Assembly: GCA_003013855.2 (NCBI GenBank)
Contig: PVNU02002748.1
Span: forward strand, 1 to 64,000
Direction: 5' to 3'
DNA: 64,000 nucleotides
From: Liriodendron chinense
Taxonomy: Eukaryota; Streptophyta; Magnoliopsida; Magnoliales; Magnoliaceae
The stretch's first letter is position 1, and each line of letters begins with the position of its first letter. This document shows positions 44,081 to 55,656 of this stretch, piece after piece. Both the position numbers and the translations under genes were made by a program. The notes beneath the pieces were generated by a model. That model saw only the letters and a list, made by a program, of their open reading frames with translations, did not search any database and had not been told where the DNA came from.

Positions 44081-44585
44081 ATGTCCAATTTTCCTCGATT
44101 AAAATTTTGGACGGATATGTTGAATGAAATGGAATGGCCGTGATCCATCGTCTGGTATCCAATTTGTTCTGATGGAACTTTGGACGGACAAGATCAGGGT
44201 TGATCGATGTGGTGGGTGATGTGGTGGGTGGATCTGATCCATCATAGGACATCCAATTTGTCTTGATAAGAGCTTTAGACGGTTAGGATCGGATATGCTG
44301 GATGAAATTGAATAGACCTAATCTATCGTCCAATGTCCAATTTGTTCCAATGGAACTTTGGGCTATCAAGATCAAGGTCGATCGATGCGATGGGTGGATC
44401 TAATCCACAATATGGTGTCTAATTTGCCTTGATCAAAGCTTTGAACGGCCAAGATTGGATATGCTAGATTCGATTCATTGTCCGAGGTCCAATTTGTTCA
44501 GATAGAACTTTGGATAGTCAAGATCAGGATTCATCAATGTGGTCGACAGTTCCGATCCGTCATATGACATCCAATTTTCAGAATT
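44081..44585. repeat. Dimeric tandem repeat, about 3 units of 150-180 bp
   Basis: A TCCAATTTG-type word starts seven half-units, at about 44081, 44156, 44249, 44333, 44415, 44485 and 44566. Odd half-units continue with GCTTTAGACGG-like and GGATATGCTGGATGAAAT-like text. Even ones continue with GGAACTTTGG and AAGATCAGGGTTGATCGATG-like text. So two different monomers alternate. The copies are diverged. Confidence 0.85.
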
Positions 44586-45249
44586 TTAAAGTGCACCCAA
44601 GTATCAACCTACACACCCAAACAGAGTATTGAATAACTCCCCCTTCACAGCCGCTTCTCAACGCCTCTATCATGTCTTGCAAACCACTTCCTCTCTCCAC
44701 ATGCATTGCGTGGCGTATCTACTAAGTGTATAATAATGGGAGGAAGTTCTTTTTGCCGACTCAAAAGTCAATATGAGCCACAATCAATTTGGGCCCACAT
44801 GCTAAGATAGTCCTATTATTTGAAACGTCTGTGTTTTAGTTACCATCATATAAAAGCCATTAACCCATCATCATCCTTCATTAATGATCCTGACCTTTGG
44901 ATTTTATATTTCCAATGACAACCGCAAAAAATTTTCTATTCATTATTGAAAAAACAACTCCTTAGTCACAATCACTACTTCAGTGTTAGTTTCTCATGAA
45001 AGCTAAAATAGCATAGATTCCACGACATGGACAGTTGGGATCATCAGACCATTAAGCATGTGGACCCCAAGTTGACATCCAATAACACGGATGCTGTCTA
45101 ATTCCTATGCAAGCGGTAAACATGGCATGAACATGATCATGTTGCTTGCACACGCAAGGTTTGACTGTGTGGCCCACTAGGTACATGCCAATTCATCGCA
45201 TCAGGATCACTTTGCGTCTGCCGCGGGATCAGGTGGCACCTTTTGACAA
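44586..45249. other. Non-coding, nothing recognised
   Basis: No domain, RNA gene or clear repeat boundary was found. Confidence 0.4.
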
Positions 45250-45481
45250 GGAGTAGATTAGGTGTGGTTCTTACTGTGGGGCCCACCTTGATGTATGTAT
45301 TCTATATCCACGCCATCTATCTGTTTTTTTAGATAATTTTAGAGCATGAGCTAAAAAATAAAGCAGGTCCAATTCTCAGGTGGACCATATCATGCGAAAG
45401 TGGTCATTTTCCATTAATGTGCAAAAGTTTTGGATCAAGTTGATACCTCCCTTTTCCTTCATCCAGGTTCATGTGACCTTT

Positions 45482-45525
45482 TTTGTGTACGTGTGTTAGT
45501 CATTCAATGCACCCACCCTGTTTGC

Positions 45526-45558
<33 letters not shown>

Positions 45559-45650
45559 CATTTCGAACCTAAGATCTGCCGTTGAAATGCTTACGTGTCT
45601 TCCAGCTCGACTGGTAGGCAAGACAAAACATAAACGTTGAGGAAACAGGT
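45482..45650 (-). mobile_element. SINE-like insertion with tRNA-type B box
   Basis: On the minus strand it has GGCAGATCTTAGGTTCGAAA as a B-box region and CTTGCCTACCAGTCGAGCTG as the head. The left part GTGTGTTAGTCATTCAATGC matches the 15588-16424 insertion. The two share both ends, so they are one family. Confidence 0.6.
45527..45556. repeat. Poly-C tract of 30 bases
   Basis: Uninterrupted C run within the SINE-like insertion. Confidence 0.9.
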
Positions 45651-45939
45651 TGGTTGGCAAATAAACACTGCAGAGACATTATGGTGGGCCTTAGGAATTT
45701 TTTAATGGTAGGGTGTTCAATCACTAATGTTTTCTATAGTATGGTCCACTTGAGATTTGAATCTTCTTCAGTTTTGGGCTCATGCCCTAAACTGAGCTGG
45801 CAAAACAGATGGATAGCATGGACACAGAATAGATACATCAATGTGGGATCCACATTAAGGGCCGCACCATCTTGGGTGGGCCCGGGCCACACCTAATCCA
45901 CTCCCATTTTGATGGAAGCACAGGTGATAATGACGCCAC

Positions 45940-46220
45940 CGTTGAAACCATTCTAAGGCCCACCATGATGTTTATTCTCCGTCCAACCTGTTACCACTGT
46001 CATATAGATTTGCATGGAGGGAAAACACAAATCTCAGCTTGATCCAAAACTTCAGCAGCCCCAAGAAGTTTTCAACCGTATGCTTTCAATTCACACTCTT
46101 TCCTGTGTTGTGGTCCACTTAAGCTTTAGATGTGCTTTAATTTTGGGCTCATAACCTAAAAGTAGCTGATAAAATAGATGGACGGAATGGATATGATACA
46201 TACATCGCTGTGGACCCCAC
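45940..46220. mobile_element. Partial Mutator-like MITE
   Basis: The right two-thirds of the common family: GGCCCACCATGATGTTTATT, AAACACAAATCTCAGCTTGA, GTGGTCCACTTAAGC and GATGGACGGAATGGATATGA. No left end. Confidence 0.65.
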
Positions 46221-46749
46221 AAAGTTTAATGAGTACGAAATGGGCTTCCATTTAGAGATCACCACGTGGAAGAAGAGTCTAAGTACGAATACCATGATTC
46301 CAAACATGTTGTGGGAGCCGTTATAATCCATGGGTTGTAAAGTAGAAGTCACAGCTTCATGTAGATTATCATCAAAGAAAATCCATGGAAAATGCATTTT
46401 CTTGGAAATAGTTTTTCACAGCCTTTCTTCTTCTCATGATAGCGATTCTCACTTATCAACTTTCCATAACTGTTACTTCCGTTTCTTTTCTCATTCTTCG
46501 GTCCCATTTCCTTTTCACAGGAGCATGATGACTCAACATTTGATGAATTTTACTTCACCTTTGGATGCTCTGAAACGCAAGCCGCAAGGGATAATTTCAC
46601 AAATGATAATTGATCAGTGGAAGATGTTTAATGCAATAAAGGATTTCGACATCCAATTATATTTTAAGATTTATCTAGCCTACTCTAGTCAGTAGGGTGA
46701 CCAGGGTGTGACAGGCAGACTTCTGGCTCCAGGCCCCTATTGCAAAGGC
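46221..46749. other. Non-coding, nothing recognised
   Basis: Contains a 121-codon open frame at 46330-46695 (plus) without recognisable domain or homology. Treated as non-coding. Confidence 0.4.
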
Positions 46750-47245
46750 AAAATTACCAAACAACACCACCTAGTTCTGTGGTATCAGGACCTGTGGGTC
46801 CCGCTGTGATGTATGTGTTTAATTTCTTTGTGCTCATCCATTTTCCCAGCTCATTTCAGGGCATGGGCCCAAAATTTAAGCATGTGGAAAGCTCAAGTAG
46901 ACCAGACCATAAGAAACAGGGGAGATAATGAGATCTGCCATTGAAACTTTCCCAAGGCTCACTGTAATGCTTATTTGTCATCCAACCTCTTCACAAGTTC
47001 ACAAAGATCTGAATGGAGTGAAAACACAAATATTTTCTTTATCCAAAACTTCCTGCCCCAAAGAAATTTCCAATGGTAGGCGTTTAATCCCAACGTTTCT
47101 TGTGGTGTGGTCCACTTGAGTTTTGGATATGCTTCAATTTTGGACCATGCTCTAAAATGAACTGGATGGCATAGATAAAATATATACATCATGGTGGACC
47201 CCATAGATTCCTGACACCACGTAGCTATGAGGTGTATTGTACTGA
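46750..47245. mobile_element. Mutator-like MITE, near full length
   Basis: Modules in order from TGTGGGTCCCGCTGTGATGT to CATCATGGTGGACCCC. The ends CACCACCTAG and a block near GACACCACGTAGC are imperfectly inverse. The target duplication was not found. Confidence 0.7.
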
Positions 47246-47930
47246 TACTTACACGGGGCCATAATTTGATTACCAGACCATCGATCTGCTGGTTTCAACA
47301 ATTGATAGGCCCACAAGCCTCCTGGATTGGAGGATCCCTGATCCCGTGATACGGTATCCAGCAAATAGAGGGTTAAGAGAGAGAAAAAGGGTCCAAATTC
47401 AGGGGTAAAAAAGCCAAATATTGAACGGTTACAATCTTCCACCCATGTTGTTTACGACCAATAATGCATCAAGGCCCATCATATCAACGTTTTGGATCAC
47501 CAAAGCATGGACCCCACCTATAAGATAAGCTGGTGCACAACTAAAGTAGGTTGGCAAGTTTTGCCATCTCTCCACCGTACACGCGTCAAGGATGTCTCAA
47601 TCAGGGCCATCCAACAAGTTTTCTTACTTCGAATGATAAATGGTTTAAACAACAAGTAGATTGGGCGATCCTAGGCGTCTGTTAAGTGGACTTCAATCAA
47701 CAGTATAACATGTGAATATTTAATGGTCACAAATTCAGCAAATGAGATTGAAGCAAACTGACGGATGAGATTGTCTAATAGGCATAATTTTTCAAGCACA
47801 AGCTATCCATGATAGGGCCCACCACATGAATAGCCCCGATTGACACCTACATCTTCTGTCACCTCAATGTTTGAATTGAAGAGATGGGGTGTTTGTGGAA
47901 GAGTGTATTAGGTGCTGCCCTGGCCTCCCC
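47246..47930. other. Non-coding, nothing recognised
   Basis: No domain is recognised. A GTGTATTAGGTGCTGCCC block near 47903 looks like a further Mutator-like MITE end. Confidence 0.4.
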
Positions 47931-48117
47931 AAGGAATTAGGCGTTACCCCGGAACAGCTTAGTGGCTGTTACCCCTATCGTGTGGCCCACATGGATAGTA
48001 TTTTGCATATCCACGCCGTCCATCCGTTTCTCCAGCCCATTTTCGGATGGTCTTCCAAAAATTATGCAAATCCAAATATCAAGTGGATCACACCATAGGA
48101 AATAGTGACGATTGAGT

Positions 48118-48321
48118 TGTTAAAGGAGCAGTAGAAACATCCGGTCCACATCCGTCGAAGACATGATCCACCCTGATTTAGCGAACCGTCCTGATCTTTT
48201 CTTTATAGTCAGTTTCCATGTGTATTGTAGCCCTTAAAATCAAATGCTGTATTTCATTGAGTTTTAATATAAATAAACAAAGAGGTTGGGTGTCTTCAAA
48301 CCTAATAACTCTCTTTCAACA
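48118..48321 (+). repeat. copia-2 5' LTR
   Basis: TGTTAAAGGAGCAG to CTCTTTCAACA. Contains TTAATATAAATAAA near 48262, which may serve as promoter or poly(A) signal. Confidence 0.95.
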
Positions 48322-48332
48322 TGGTATCAGAG
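48322..48332 (+). promoter_or_regulatory. copia-2 primer binding site
   Basis: TGGTATCAGAG directly after the 5' LTR, complementary to the initiator tRNA-Met 3' end. Confidence 0.93.
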
Positions 48333-49003
48333 AGAAACCCTAGCCCTCCTCTCAAATGCCCTAGCCCACCTCTCAAATCCCTCATCTCAATACCATAGCC
48401 CTCTCTCAAATTTCTCCTATCAATACCCTGCAGCCTCTTCGTCTTCTCCTCCCCCGTCCATGATCTGCCACAGTCCATCGCCACATCCGTCATCCTCTGT
48501 CCGGGCACAGCCTCTGTCCGACATCCCTGTTCGACGTCCATCTCCATCGTCCGTCGTCATCAGCGGTGGAATCGATCATCAAAAGGTCATCCGTCTCCGC
48601 CAACGGCCTCCACTGTCGCTGCCTCTGCAACCCTAACGCCCACGCCTCTACCGTCCAAGACGCCGCCTATGGCTTCCACTACTACTGCCACTGCAGCCTT
48701 ACGGCCCACGCCTCCACCGTCCAAGACACCGCCAGCGGCCTCCACTGTCGGTGCCGCTGTCGCTGCCGCCTAAGACGTTGCCGTCTCCCATCTCCCATCT
48801 CCCAACCTGCACCGGTCCACATCCGTTTTAACTTTTTAAAAAAAAAAGGGCAGAATTTTCTCTTGTTATGCCACTCACCTCTCATTATGCCAGTCATACC
48901 TCTCACCTCTCATTATGCCTTGTCCATCCTCTTGTTAATGTCCTAACTCTTGCGCCTCTCCACGAATTTTCTCTGACTTTTCTTTATTATTTCTTTCTAT
49001 CTC

Positions 49004-49872
49004 ATGGCTACTGAATCGTCGGCCTCTTCTAATATAGAACTTCGTCATTCAGATAATCCTGAATTACGGATCACCTCTTATCTTCTGACAGGGCCAAATT
49101 TTCTCCAATGACAACAGGCTGTCCGTATTTTTATTGGCGGCAAGAGGAAAATTAGACGCATCACTGGGTCACTTCCTTATCCTCAAGATGATCCAAAAAA
49201 GGCAGAATGAGAATCAGATGACATAATTGTCATGTCCTGGTTGTGGAATTCTATGAATGATAATGTTCGCAGTGGTCTTCTCTTCCTCAAGACGTCAAAA
49301 GAAATATGGGATACCATCAAAGAGCTATACAGTGATGCACATAATATGTCATGTACCTTTCAATTGGAAAAGGAAATTGCACCTCTTCAACAAGAAGACA
49401 AGAGTCTCACTGAATATTATGTTAAACTACGAAGTTTATATGAAGAACTAGTGTATCATGATGAGGAAGACACTGTGCTAAGGATGTAGTTCTAATCAAG
49501 AAACGTCAAGAGCGTCGATGTATTTTCAAATTTTTAGATGGCCTCAAAAACAAGTATGATGGACTTCGACAGCAGATTATTCATGATGCTGAGATTATGA
49601 CCTTGAATCAGGTCTACGCCACACTTGCCCGAGAAGAAAAACGAAAACAAGTCATGATTTCTCCTGTCTCCCACCATCAGTCTGCCTTACAGGCTGATAC
49701 CTCTTCTTCATTTTTTTCTGATCGTGGCCGTGGTCGTGGCACTCGAGGCCATGGCCGACATCAACTTTTTTACACTCATTGCAAGCACATAAATCATATG
49801 GTTAATACTTGCTGGATACTTCATGGTCAACCTCCCATGCGTGGGGTCTTTCTCGTGGGCGTGGTCGCTTGA
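49004..49872 (+). pseudogene. copia-2 gag
   Basis: The likely start is MATESSASSNIELRHSDNPE at 49004. In-frame TGA codons occur at 49109 and 49208, the first at a place where such gags have tryptophan (NFLQ-stop-QQ). The core (SWLWNSMNDNVRSGLLFL, EIWDTIKELYSD, QLEKEIAPLQQEDKSLTEYY) is intact. A frame change near 49488 leads into FKFLDGLKNKYDGLRQQI and an RGRGRGTRGHGRH basic stretch. The zinc knuckle CTHCKHINHMVNTC is followed by WILHGQPP. Confidence 0.92.
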
Positions 49873-50615
49873 TTATTGGACGTGGCACCTATTTATCTGC
49901 TACTGAATATGAAGAAGCCATTTCTGGCCCCTCTCCCATTATGGTCCAAGTTCCCCAAGAAGAATATGAACGTCTCACGGCTCAGAAAGCTGTCTTATTT
50001 GTTTCTACGTCTTCGGCTATTTCCAGTCCGGCTGTACAAGGTACATCCACTACCGTTTCTTCGTCTCAGCCCTGGGTCATTGATACCAGGGCCACTGACC
50101 ATATGACTGGTATGTCTCATCTTTTTTCCACCTTTACCTCCAGTTCTTCCCTAGGGTCTGTTAAATTAGCAGATGGAAATCTTACCCCCATCACTTGGAT
50201 GGGTTCCATTCCTCTTTCATCTAATGTCACCCTTGACAAAACTCTTCTTGTTCCTGGGCTTGCTTCAAACTTACTTTCTGTAGCCACCCTGACTAAACAA
50301 CTTAACTGTGCTGTCATCTTTCTTCCTTCTCATTGTTTATTTCAGGATCTCCGAACGCGGAAGATGATTGTTGGTGGTTGTGAAGACGGTGGTCTCTACC
50401 GTTTTGATGCGGGTGTGCACCTCCAGGCTTCTGCTCATCAGATTTCTATTGATCGTGAGGATATTTATCGATGGCACTGCCGTTATTGTCATCCTTCTTT
50501 TTCAGTTTTACGTAGTTTATTTCCCTCTTTATGCTCCAAGCAAAACAATACTGTTTTTCAGTGTAGTAAATGTGTTTGTCTAAACAAAGACGTGTCTCTT
50601 TCCCTCTGGTTTTAA
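49809..50615 (+). pseudogene. copia-2 protease and pre-integrase
   Basis: Within a 268-codon frame the protease reads QPWVIDTRATDHMTG. The D-T-G triad is changed to D-T-R by an AGG codon at 50088-50090, a G-to-A change that should abolish activity. Later SVKLADGNLTPITWMGSI and LVPGLASNLLSVATL follow, then IYRWHCRYCHPSFSVLRSLF of the pre-integrase domain and CSKCVCLNK of the zinc-binding part. A frameshift ends the frame at about 50615. Confidence 0.9.
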
Positions 50616-51216
50616 ATAAAGAATCGGTTCCCATGTTTTCTTATATTCATTCTGATGTATGGGGACCCTCCCCTATTCCTTCCTCTTTGGGCTTTCGTTA
50701 CTTTGTTTCATTTATGGATGCTACCACCAAGATGACGTGGATTTGTCTCTTAAAACATAAAAGCGAAGTGTTTGATATTTTTAAATACTTTCATTCTTGG
50801 TTGGTCAATCAATTTAGTGCCAAAATCAAAATGTTACATTGTGATAATGGTGGTGAATACCTCTCCTCTTCTTTTCTCCATTATCTTCGCCAAAATGGCA
50901 TTCAATCTACTACTACCTGTGCCTCGACACCTCAGCAGAATGGGGCAGCCGAGAGAAAAAATCAACAACTTCTCAATATTACTCGGTGTCTTCTTACCGA
51001 GATGAATGTTCCCAAACATTATTAGGGAGATGCAGTTCTTACTGCTTGCTACCTGGCTAATCAATTGCCACATTTTGCTCTCAATTTTCAAACTCCAATA
51101 TCTCTTTTTAAAAAGGTACATCATGTTACTACTATTCCCCTTTATGTCTTTGGATGCACTGCTTATGTGCATGATTTCTCTCCCTCCTGCACAAAATTGT
51201 CTCCCTGATCCATTCC
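50570..51216 (+). pseudogene. copia-2 integrase
   Basis: The frame 50570-51025 has RRVSFPLVLNKESVPM, SYIHSDVWGPSPIPSS, FMDATTKMTWICLLKHKSEV, LHCDNGGEYLSSSF and TPQQNGAAERKNQQLL. These supply the two aspartates (SDVWGP, CDNGGEY) and the glutamate (AERKN) of the integrase core. A TAG at 51023 after PKHY replaces a usual tryptophan. The remaining part continues in another frame to about 51216. Intact catalytic triad, broken frame. Confidence 0.92.
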
Positions 51217-52407
51217 ATGCAGTTTGTTGGCTACTCTCCTACCCAAAAGAGTTATAAATTTGTCAATCCTAACACTGACAGACGCTATGTCACCCTCGAT
51301 GCCACGTTTTTTGAGTCCCTCAAATTTTCTTCTCCACAATCCTCAAGCTCTTCTTCTTCTGTCACCCCTGCACCTTTCTTAGATACCCCTTCCACCATCC
51401 GTCATCTTCCTCTTTCTGTCCCAACTCCTTCTCCACCGCCTCCACCTCCCACTCCACCGCCGCCACCACCGCCGCCACCTCCTCCTCCACCCATTTCTCG
51501 CCATTCTACTCGTCCCATTAGAAAACCCTCTTATCTGCAGGATTATTTGTGTTCTCATGCCTCTGCGCCTACCTCTATGCGGAATACATCTTCACTACCA
51601 TCACCATCATCAGATGCTGTGGGATCTGCATCTCCAAGGAATAACGGTATCTCATTTTCAGCCTCTCATCCTATCCACCACTTTGTTTCCTATGATTCTC
51701 TTTCCTCTATATATAGGTATTTTATTGCTAGTGTCAACTCTACCTCCATTCCCACCAAGGTGGATGTTGCCTTATCTCATCCGAACTGGAAACATGCCAT
51801 GATGGAAGAAATGAATGCATTAGAAAAGAATCATACATGGGACCTCGTTTCTCTTCCTGAGGGCAAACACCCTGTGGGATGTAAATGGGTATATACTATT
51901 AAATATAAACCCGATGGTTCAATCTATCGATACAAAGCTCGCCTTGTTGCCAAAAGATTTACCCAGACTTATGGCATCGATTATACAGAAACTTTTACTC
52001 CAGTAGCAAAGATTAACTCCATTCAGGTTCTTTTATCTCTTGCTGCAAATTTGGGCTGGCCTCTTTATCGACTTGATGTAAAAAATGCATTCTTACATGG
52101 TGACCTCAATGAGAAAGTTTATATGAGCCTTCCGCCTGGTTTTCATCGTCAGGGGGAGGAAAAGAAAGTGTGCCGCCTTCGCAAATCGATATATGGTCTC
52201 AAACAGTCCCCACGGGCATGGTTTGACAAATTTACACATGGCATGAAACGTGCCCATTTTCAACAATGTAGCCCTGACCATTCAATTTTTTGGCAACGCA
52301 CAGACAGTGGGATTACAATTGTCTCGGTTTATGTTGATGATATTATTGTTATGGGTGACGATGCTATGCCAGCATCAAATCTCACATTTCTCTTGCTTTT
52401 GAGGTGA
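51217..52407 (+). pseudogene. copia-2 reverse transcriptase with proline-rich linker
   Basis: A 396-codon frame. It starts FVGYSPTQKSYKFVNPNT (integrase tail), then a serine- and proline-rich linker with a run of prolines near residues 70-95. The reverse transcriptase follows: WKHAMMEEMNALEKNHTW, CKWVYTIKYKPDGSIYRY, TPVAKINSIQVLLSLAA, YRLDVKNAFLHGDLNEKVYM, KSIYGLKQSPRAWFDKF and the catalytic VYVDDIIVMG. A frameshift shortly after YVDD (about 52385) ends the frame early. The catalytic motif is intact. Confidence 0.94.
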
Positions 52408-53335
52408 AAGACTTGGGGTTTTACGTTATTTTTTTGGCATTGAAATCGCTCATTCTCGACATGGGATTTCCTTATGTCAGCAGAAATATGTGCTGGACTT
52501 ACTTACTGAGACCGGTATGCTTGGGTGTAAGCCTCTTGACACCCCACTGGAGGTTACTCATCAGCTTACCTCACATGATAGTGCGGTCCTTTCTGATCCT
52601 GGACCTTATCAACGACTGATCGGGCGACTTATTTACCTCACAATTACTGGGCCTGATATTTCCCATGTAGTGAGTGTCCTCAGTCAGTTTATGCACTCAC
52701 CTCGAGCTTCACATCTAGATGCTGCATTTCGAATTCTTCGTTATCTCAAAGGTTCTCCTGGCAAAGGTCTTCTTTATTCTAATCATGGTCATCTACATAT
52801 TTCTACCTTTTCTGATGCTGATTGGGCCGGTTCGAAAGATGACCGAAGATCTACAACCGGCTATTGTTCTTTTATTAGAGGAAACCTTGTCACATAGAAA
52901 AGCAAAAAGCAGACAGTGGTGGCTCGTTCCAGTGCCGAAGCTGAACATCGTGCTATGGCACATACCACGTGCGAATTACTTTGGCTTAAAATTTTCTTAA
53001 CTGAGCTTGGTTTCCCCCCTCCTACTCCAATGAAAATGATGTGTGATAACCAAGCTGTCATTCATATTTCAAGTAATCCGGTGTTCCATGAGCGCATAAA
53101 GTACATCGAGGTCGACCGTCACTTTATTCGGGAAAAAGTCAAGTCTCAGGAAATTGTTACTCCTTATGTTTGCACATCTGACCAACTCGCTAATATGTTT
53201 ACTAAAGCACTACCTAAAGATCGTCATCGGATTATTTCATCCAAGCTTGGCCTTTCTGACATTTTTAGCCCAAGCTTGAGGGGGAGTGTTAAAGGAGCAG
53301 TAAAAACATCCGGTCCACATCCGTCGAAGACATGA
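52408..53335 (+). pseudogene. copia-2 RNase H region
   Basis: After a frame change, 52490-52897 reads GPYQRLIGRLIYLTITGPDI, RILRYLKGSPGKGL and FSDADWAGSKDDRRSTTGYC. A TAG at 52895 stands where the family has tryptophan before KSK. The next frame (52916-53335) continues VARSSAEAEHRAMA, MKMMCDNQAVIHISSNPVFH, YIEVDRHFIREK and SDQLANMFTKALPKDRH. The RNase H acidic residues (DADW, AEAE, CDNQ) are present. Confidence 0.92.
53275..53286 (+). promoter_or_regulatory. copia-2 polypurine tract
   Basis: TTGAGGGGGAG immediately precedes the 3' LTR start. Confidence 0.88.
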
Positions 53336-53491
53336 TCCACCCTGATTTAGTGGACCGTTCTGATCTTTTCTTTATAGTCAGTTTTCATGTGTATTGTAGC
53401 CCTTAAAAATCAAAGGTTGTATTTCATTGAATTTTAATATAAATAAAGAGAGAGGTTGGGTGTCTTCAAACCTAATAACTCTCTTTCAACA
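53287..53491 (+). repeat. copia-2 3' LTR
   Basis: Partner of 48118-48321, differing by about ten substitutions and one 1-bp indel. Confidence 0.95.
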
Positions 53492-53849
53492 TGAGTGCCC
53501 ACCATTAAAAATTCCAAAGAACCCATCGTAAGGTTTTGGTAATGTTTATTTGCGATCCAAGCTCTTGATAATGTAAAGAAGGTCTGGATGAAGAGAAAAT
53601 TTAAAGATCAGCTTGATATAAAACTTTTGTGGTCTGAAAAATGCTTTTAATCATTATTCATTACTCTTTCTATTCGTATGGTCCGCCTGATATTTGGATC
53701 TTCTTATAATTTTGGATCACGTACTAAAATTAGACATAACAACAGATGGACAGCATGGATATACAAAAAAATCCATCAAGGTAGGCCCCACAGAGTAGGG
53801 GTAACACCCACTAAGGTGTTACCAGGGTAACAGCTAATTCGCTCCCTCA

Positions 53850-54346
53850 CCCAAGACAGTGCGGCCCTTGCCGTGGGTCCACCTTGATGTATTTATTCTA
53901 TATCCGTGCTGTCCATCCATTTTGGCATATCATTTTAGGCATGAGCCCAAAAATGAAAGCAGAGCCAAATTTTAAGTGGACCATGCTATTGGAAAGGGTG
54001 GTGACTGAACGAGCCACCATTAAAAACTTCTTAGGGCCTACCGTAATGTTTATTTGCATCCAACCTGTTGATAAGATCACATGAACCTAGACGAAGGGGA
54101 AAATCAAATACCAGCTTTATCCAAAACTTTAGTGGCCCATGAGAAGTTTTTAATGGTCAATCACCACTATTTCCTATGATGTGGTCCACCTGAGATTTGG
54201 ATCTATTTAATTTTCCGGCTCATGCCCTAAAACAATCTGGAAAAACGGATGGACGGCACGGATACAAGATACATACATCAAGGGGGGCATCACAGTAAGA
54301 GCCGCACTGTCTTCGGTGAGTCCTGGGACGCACCTAATCGACTCCC
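53850..54346. mobile_element. Mutator-like MITE, adjacent to the split copy
   Basis: Left end CCAAGACAGTGCGGCCCTTG and right end AGAGCCGCACTGTCTTCGG then CACCTAATCGACTCCC, inverse to each other. It follows the previous MITE almost without a gap. The target duplication is not visible. Confidence 0.78.
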
Positions 54347-55138
54347 GTTGTGGATATCCAAGGTGGGCCCATCACTCCCAACCATTTTTATTAGGTGGGT
54401 TTGTCTTGAAAGTTGGAAGCAAGGGAGGGGATGGGCGTTGCAGATATCTAAGGTGGGCCACACCATCCCCAACCTTTTTATTGTATGCATTTGTATTGAA
54501 AGCTAGAAACAAAGGCGGTGGCTGTTTGTACTTTGTAGACATGAATCGGAAAAAAGTCTTAAGATGAGATGCATTGCTGGAGGGTTGGTGAGTGGTATGT
54601 TTTTATAATCTTATACACATGTAAATGGATATCAATGAACTATATAATACTCCTACGGAGCATGATAGTTGATATTCACGCAATCACCACCGCCATCCAC
54701 GTATCTTATATTAATTCAATCCAAACCGTCCATACTGCTTCTCCCTCGTGATCTCATCAACGACCATGATCTATCCATGTCCTGGCAGCCGATCTGACGA
54801 TAAGGACCCTTAGATCATTTCCAATTCTTATGATGGGCTGCATCCAAGATGAAGTCCTCAATCAGGACTATATGGTTGTATGGGTATACTACGATGGACG
54901 GTAGAAGAAGCATGGATGAGTATGATATACCCTAGTCTTCAGGAGTACCATACAACTCTTCCTCATTGATACACCCATCTAGGGGTCTACATCTCTGAAA
55001 ATCTGGCTTGAAAATGAAGTCTGCCCAAAAGCTGGCATGGATGCATGTGCTCTCTCTGTCTCTCTCGCTCACACCATTTTTTCCAGTAGATTCTTCAAGG
55101 AAGAGCAACGTTCCAAGACCCTTTTGCCTTTGAGAAAA
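54347..55138. other. Non-coding, with a local repeat
   Basis: Two blocks (about 54348-54428 and 54440-54515) share GATATCTAAGGTGGGCC-like text, giving a period near 90 bp. No gene is recognised. Confidence 0.45.
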
Positions 55139-55656
55139 GGGAGCGGATTAGGTGCCGCCCTGGCCTCACGGTGCAGCCCTTACCGTTGGGCCCACCTTGA
55201 TATTTGTATTTTATATCAACACAGTCTATACGTTTTTCCATATCAATTTAGAGCAAGATCCAAAAAATGAAGGTGATCCAAATCTCAGGTGGACCATGCT
55301 GTAAGAAACAGTTTTGGTTGGACGCCTTCACATTCAAAACTTCCTAGGGCCCACAGAAATATTTATTTTCCATCCAAACTGTTGATAAGGTCAAAGATAC
55401 CTGGATTAAGGAAAAAAAACAAATATCAGCTTGATCTAAAATTACTTTGGCCCACAAATATTTTGTGATCAATCACCACTGTCTCCTGTGGTATGGTTCA
55501 CCTGAGATTTGGATCTGCTTTATTTTTTTTATCCTGCTCTAAAATGATCTGGAAAACGGATGGACGGTCTGGATATAGAATACATACATCAAAGTGGGTC
55601 ATGCAGTAAGGGTCGCACTGTCTTGGTTAAGCCCTGGCCGTACCTAATCCGCTCCC
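55139..55656. mobile_element. Mutator-like MITE with perfect 9-bp target duplication
   Basis: Begins GGGAGCGGATTAGGTGCCGC and ends GGCCGTACCTAATCCGCTCCC, with TTGAGAAAA on both sides (55130-55138 and 55657-55665). Its modules match all other copies of the common family, so it confirms with the 5194 copy that the family makes 9-bp duplications. 518 bp, non-coding. Confidence 0.93.

Larger units (their letters stand above)
45250..45906. mobile_element. Mutator-like MITE interrupted by a SINE-like insertion
   Basis: Left end GGAGTAGATTAGGTGTGG and right end CCACACCTAATCCACTCC are inverse. The 9-bp flanks TTTTGACAA and TTTTGATGG agree at 6 of 9 bases, the differences being transitions. The family module GTGACCTTATCAACAGGTTG is broken between about 45480 and 45650 by a SINE-like insertion containing a poly-C run. 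Confidence 0.82.
48118..53491 (+). mobile_element. copia-2: full-length Ty1/copia retrotransposon, inactive
   Basis: LTRs of 204 and 205 bp (48118-48321, 53287-53491) with TGTTAAAGG...TTCAACA ends are flanked by an exact 5-bp target duplication TGAGT (48113-48117, 53492-53496). A TGGTATCAGAG primer site follows the 5' LTR and a GAGGGGGAG purine tract precedes the 3' LTR. Gag, protease, integrase, reverse transcriptase and RNase H follow in copia order. The LTRs differ by about ten substitutions and one 1-bp indel, so insertion is not ancient. Stops at 49109, 49208, 51023 and 52895 and frameshifts inactivate it. The short LTRs and the zinc knuckle followed by a LHG motif resemble the Ale/Ivana-type lineages. 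Confidence 0.96.
47931..53846. mobile_element. Mutator-like MITE split by copia-2
   Basis: The left arm (47931-48117) has GGAATTAGGCGTTACCCC and AGCTTAGTGGCTGTTACCCC; the right arm (53492-53846) has GGGTAACACCCACTAAGG and GTTACCAGGGTAACAGC, inverse to the left. The family modules are continuous across the copia-2 insertion (ACGATTGAGT then GCCCACCATTAAAAA). Confidence 0.85.

Noticed and set aside
46330..46695. 121-codon plus-strand frame as a novel gene
   Set aside because: No recognisable domain, plain composition and location between MITEs; evidence is insufficient.
48286..48946. Frames of 116 and 126 codons after the copia-2 5' LTR as host genes
   Set aside because: They lie in the untranslated leader of copia-2, are of repetitive Ser/Pro/Cys composition and precede the gag start at 49004.
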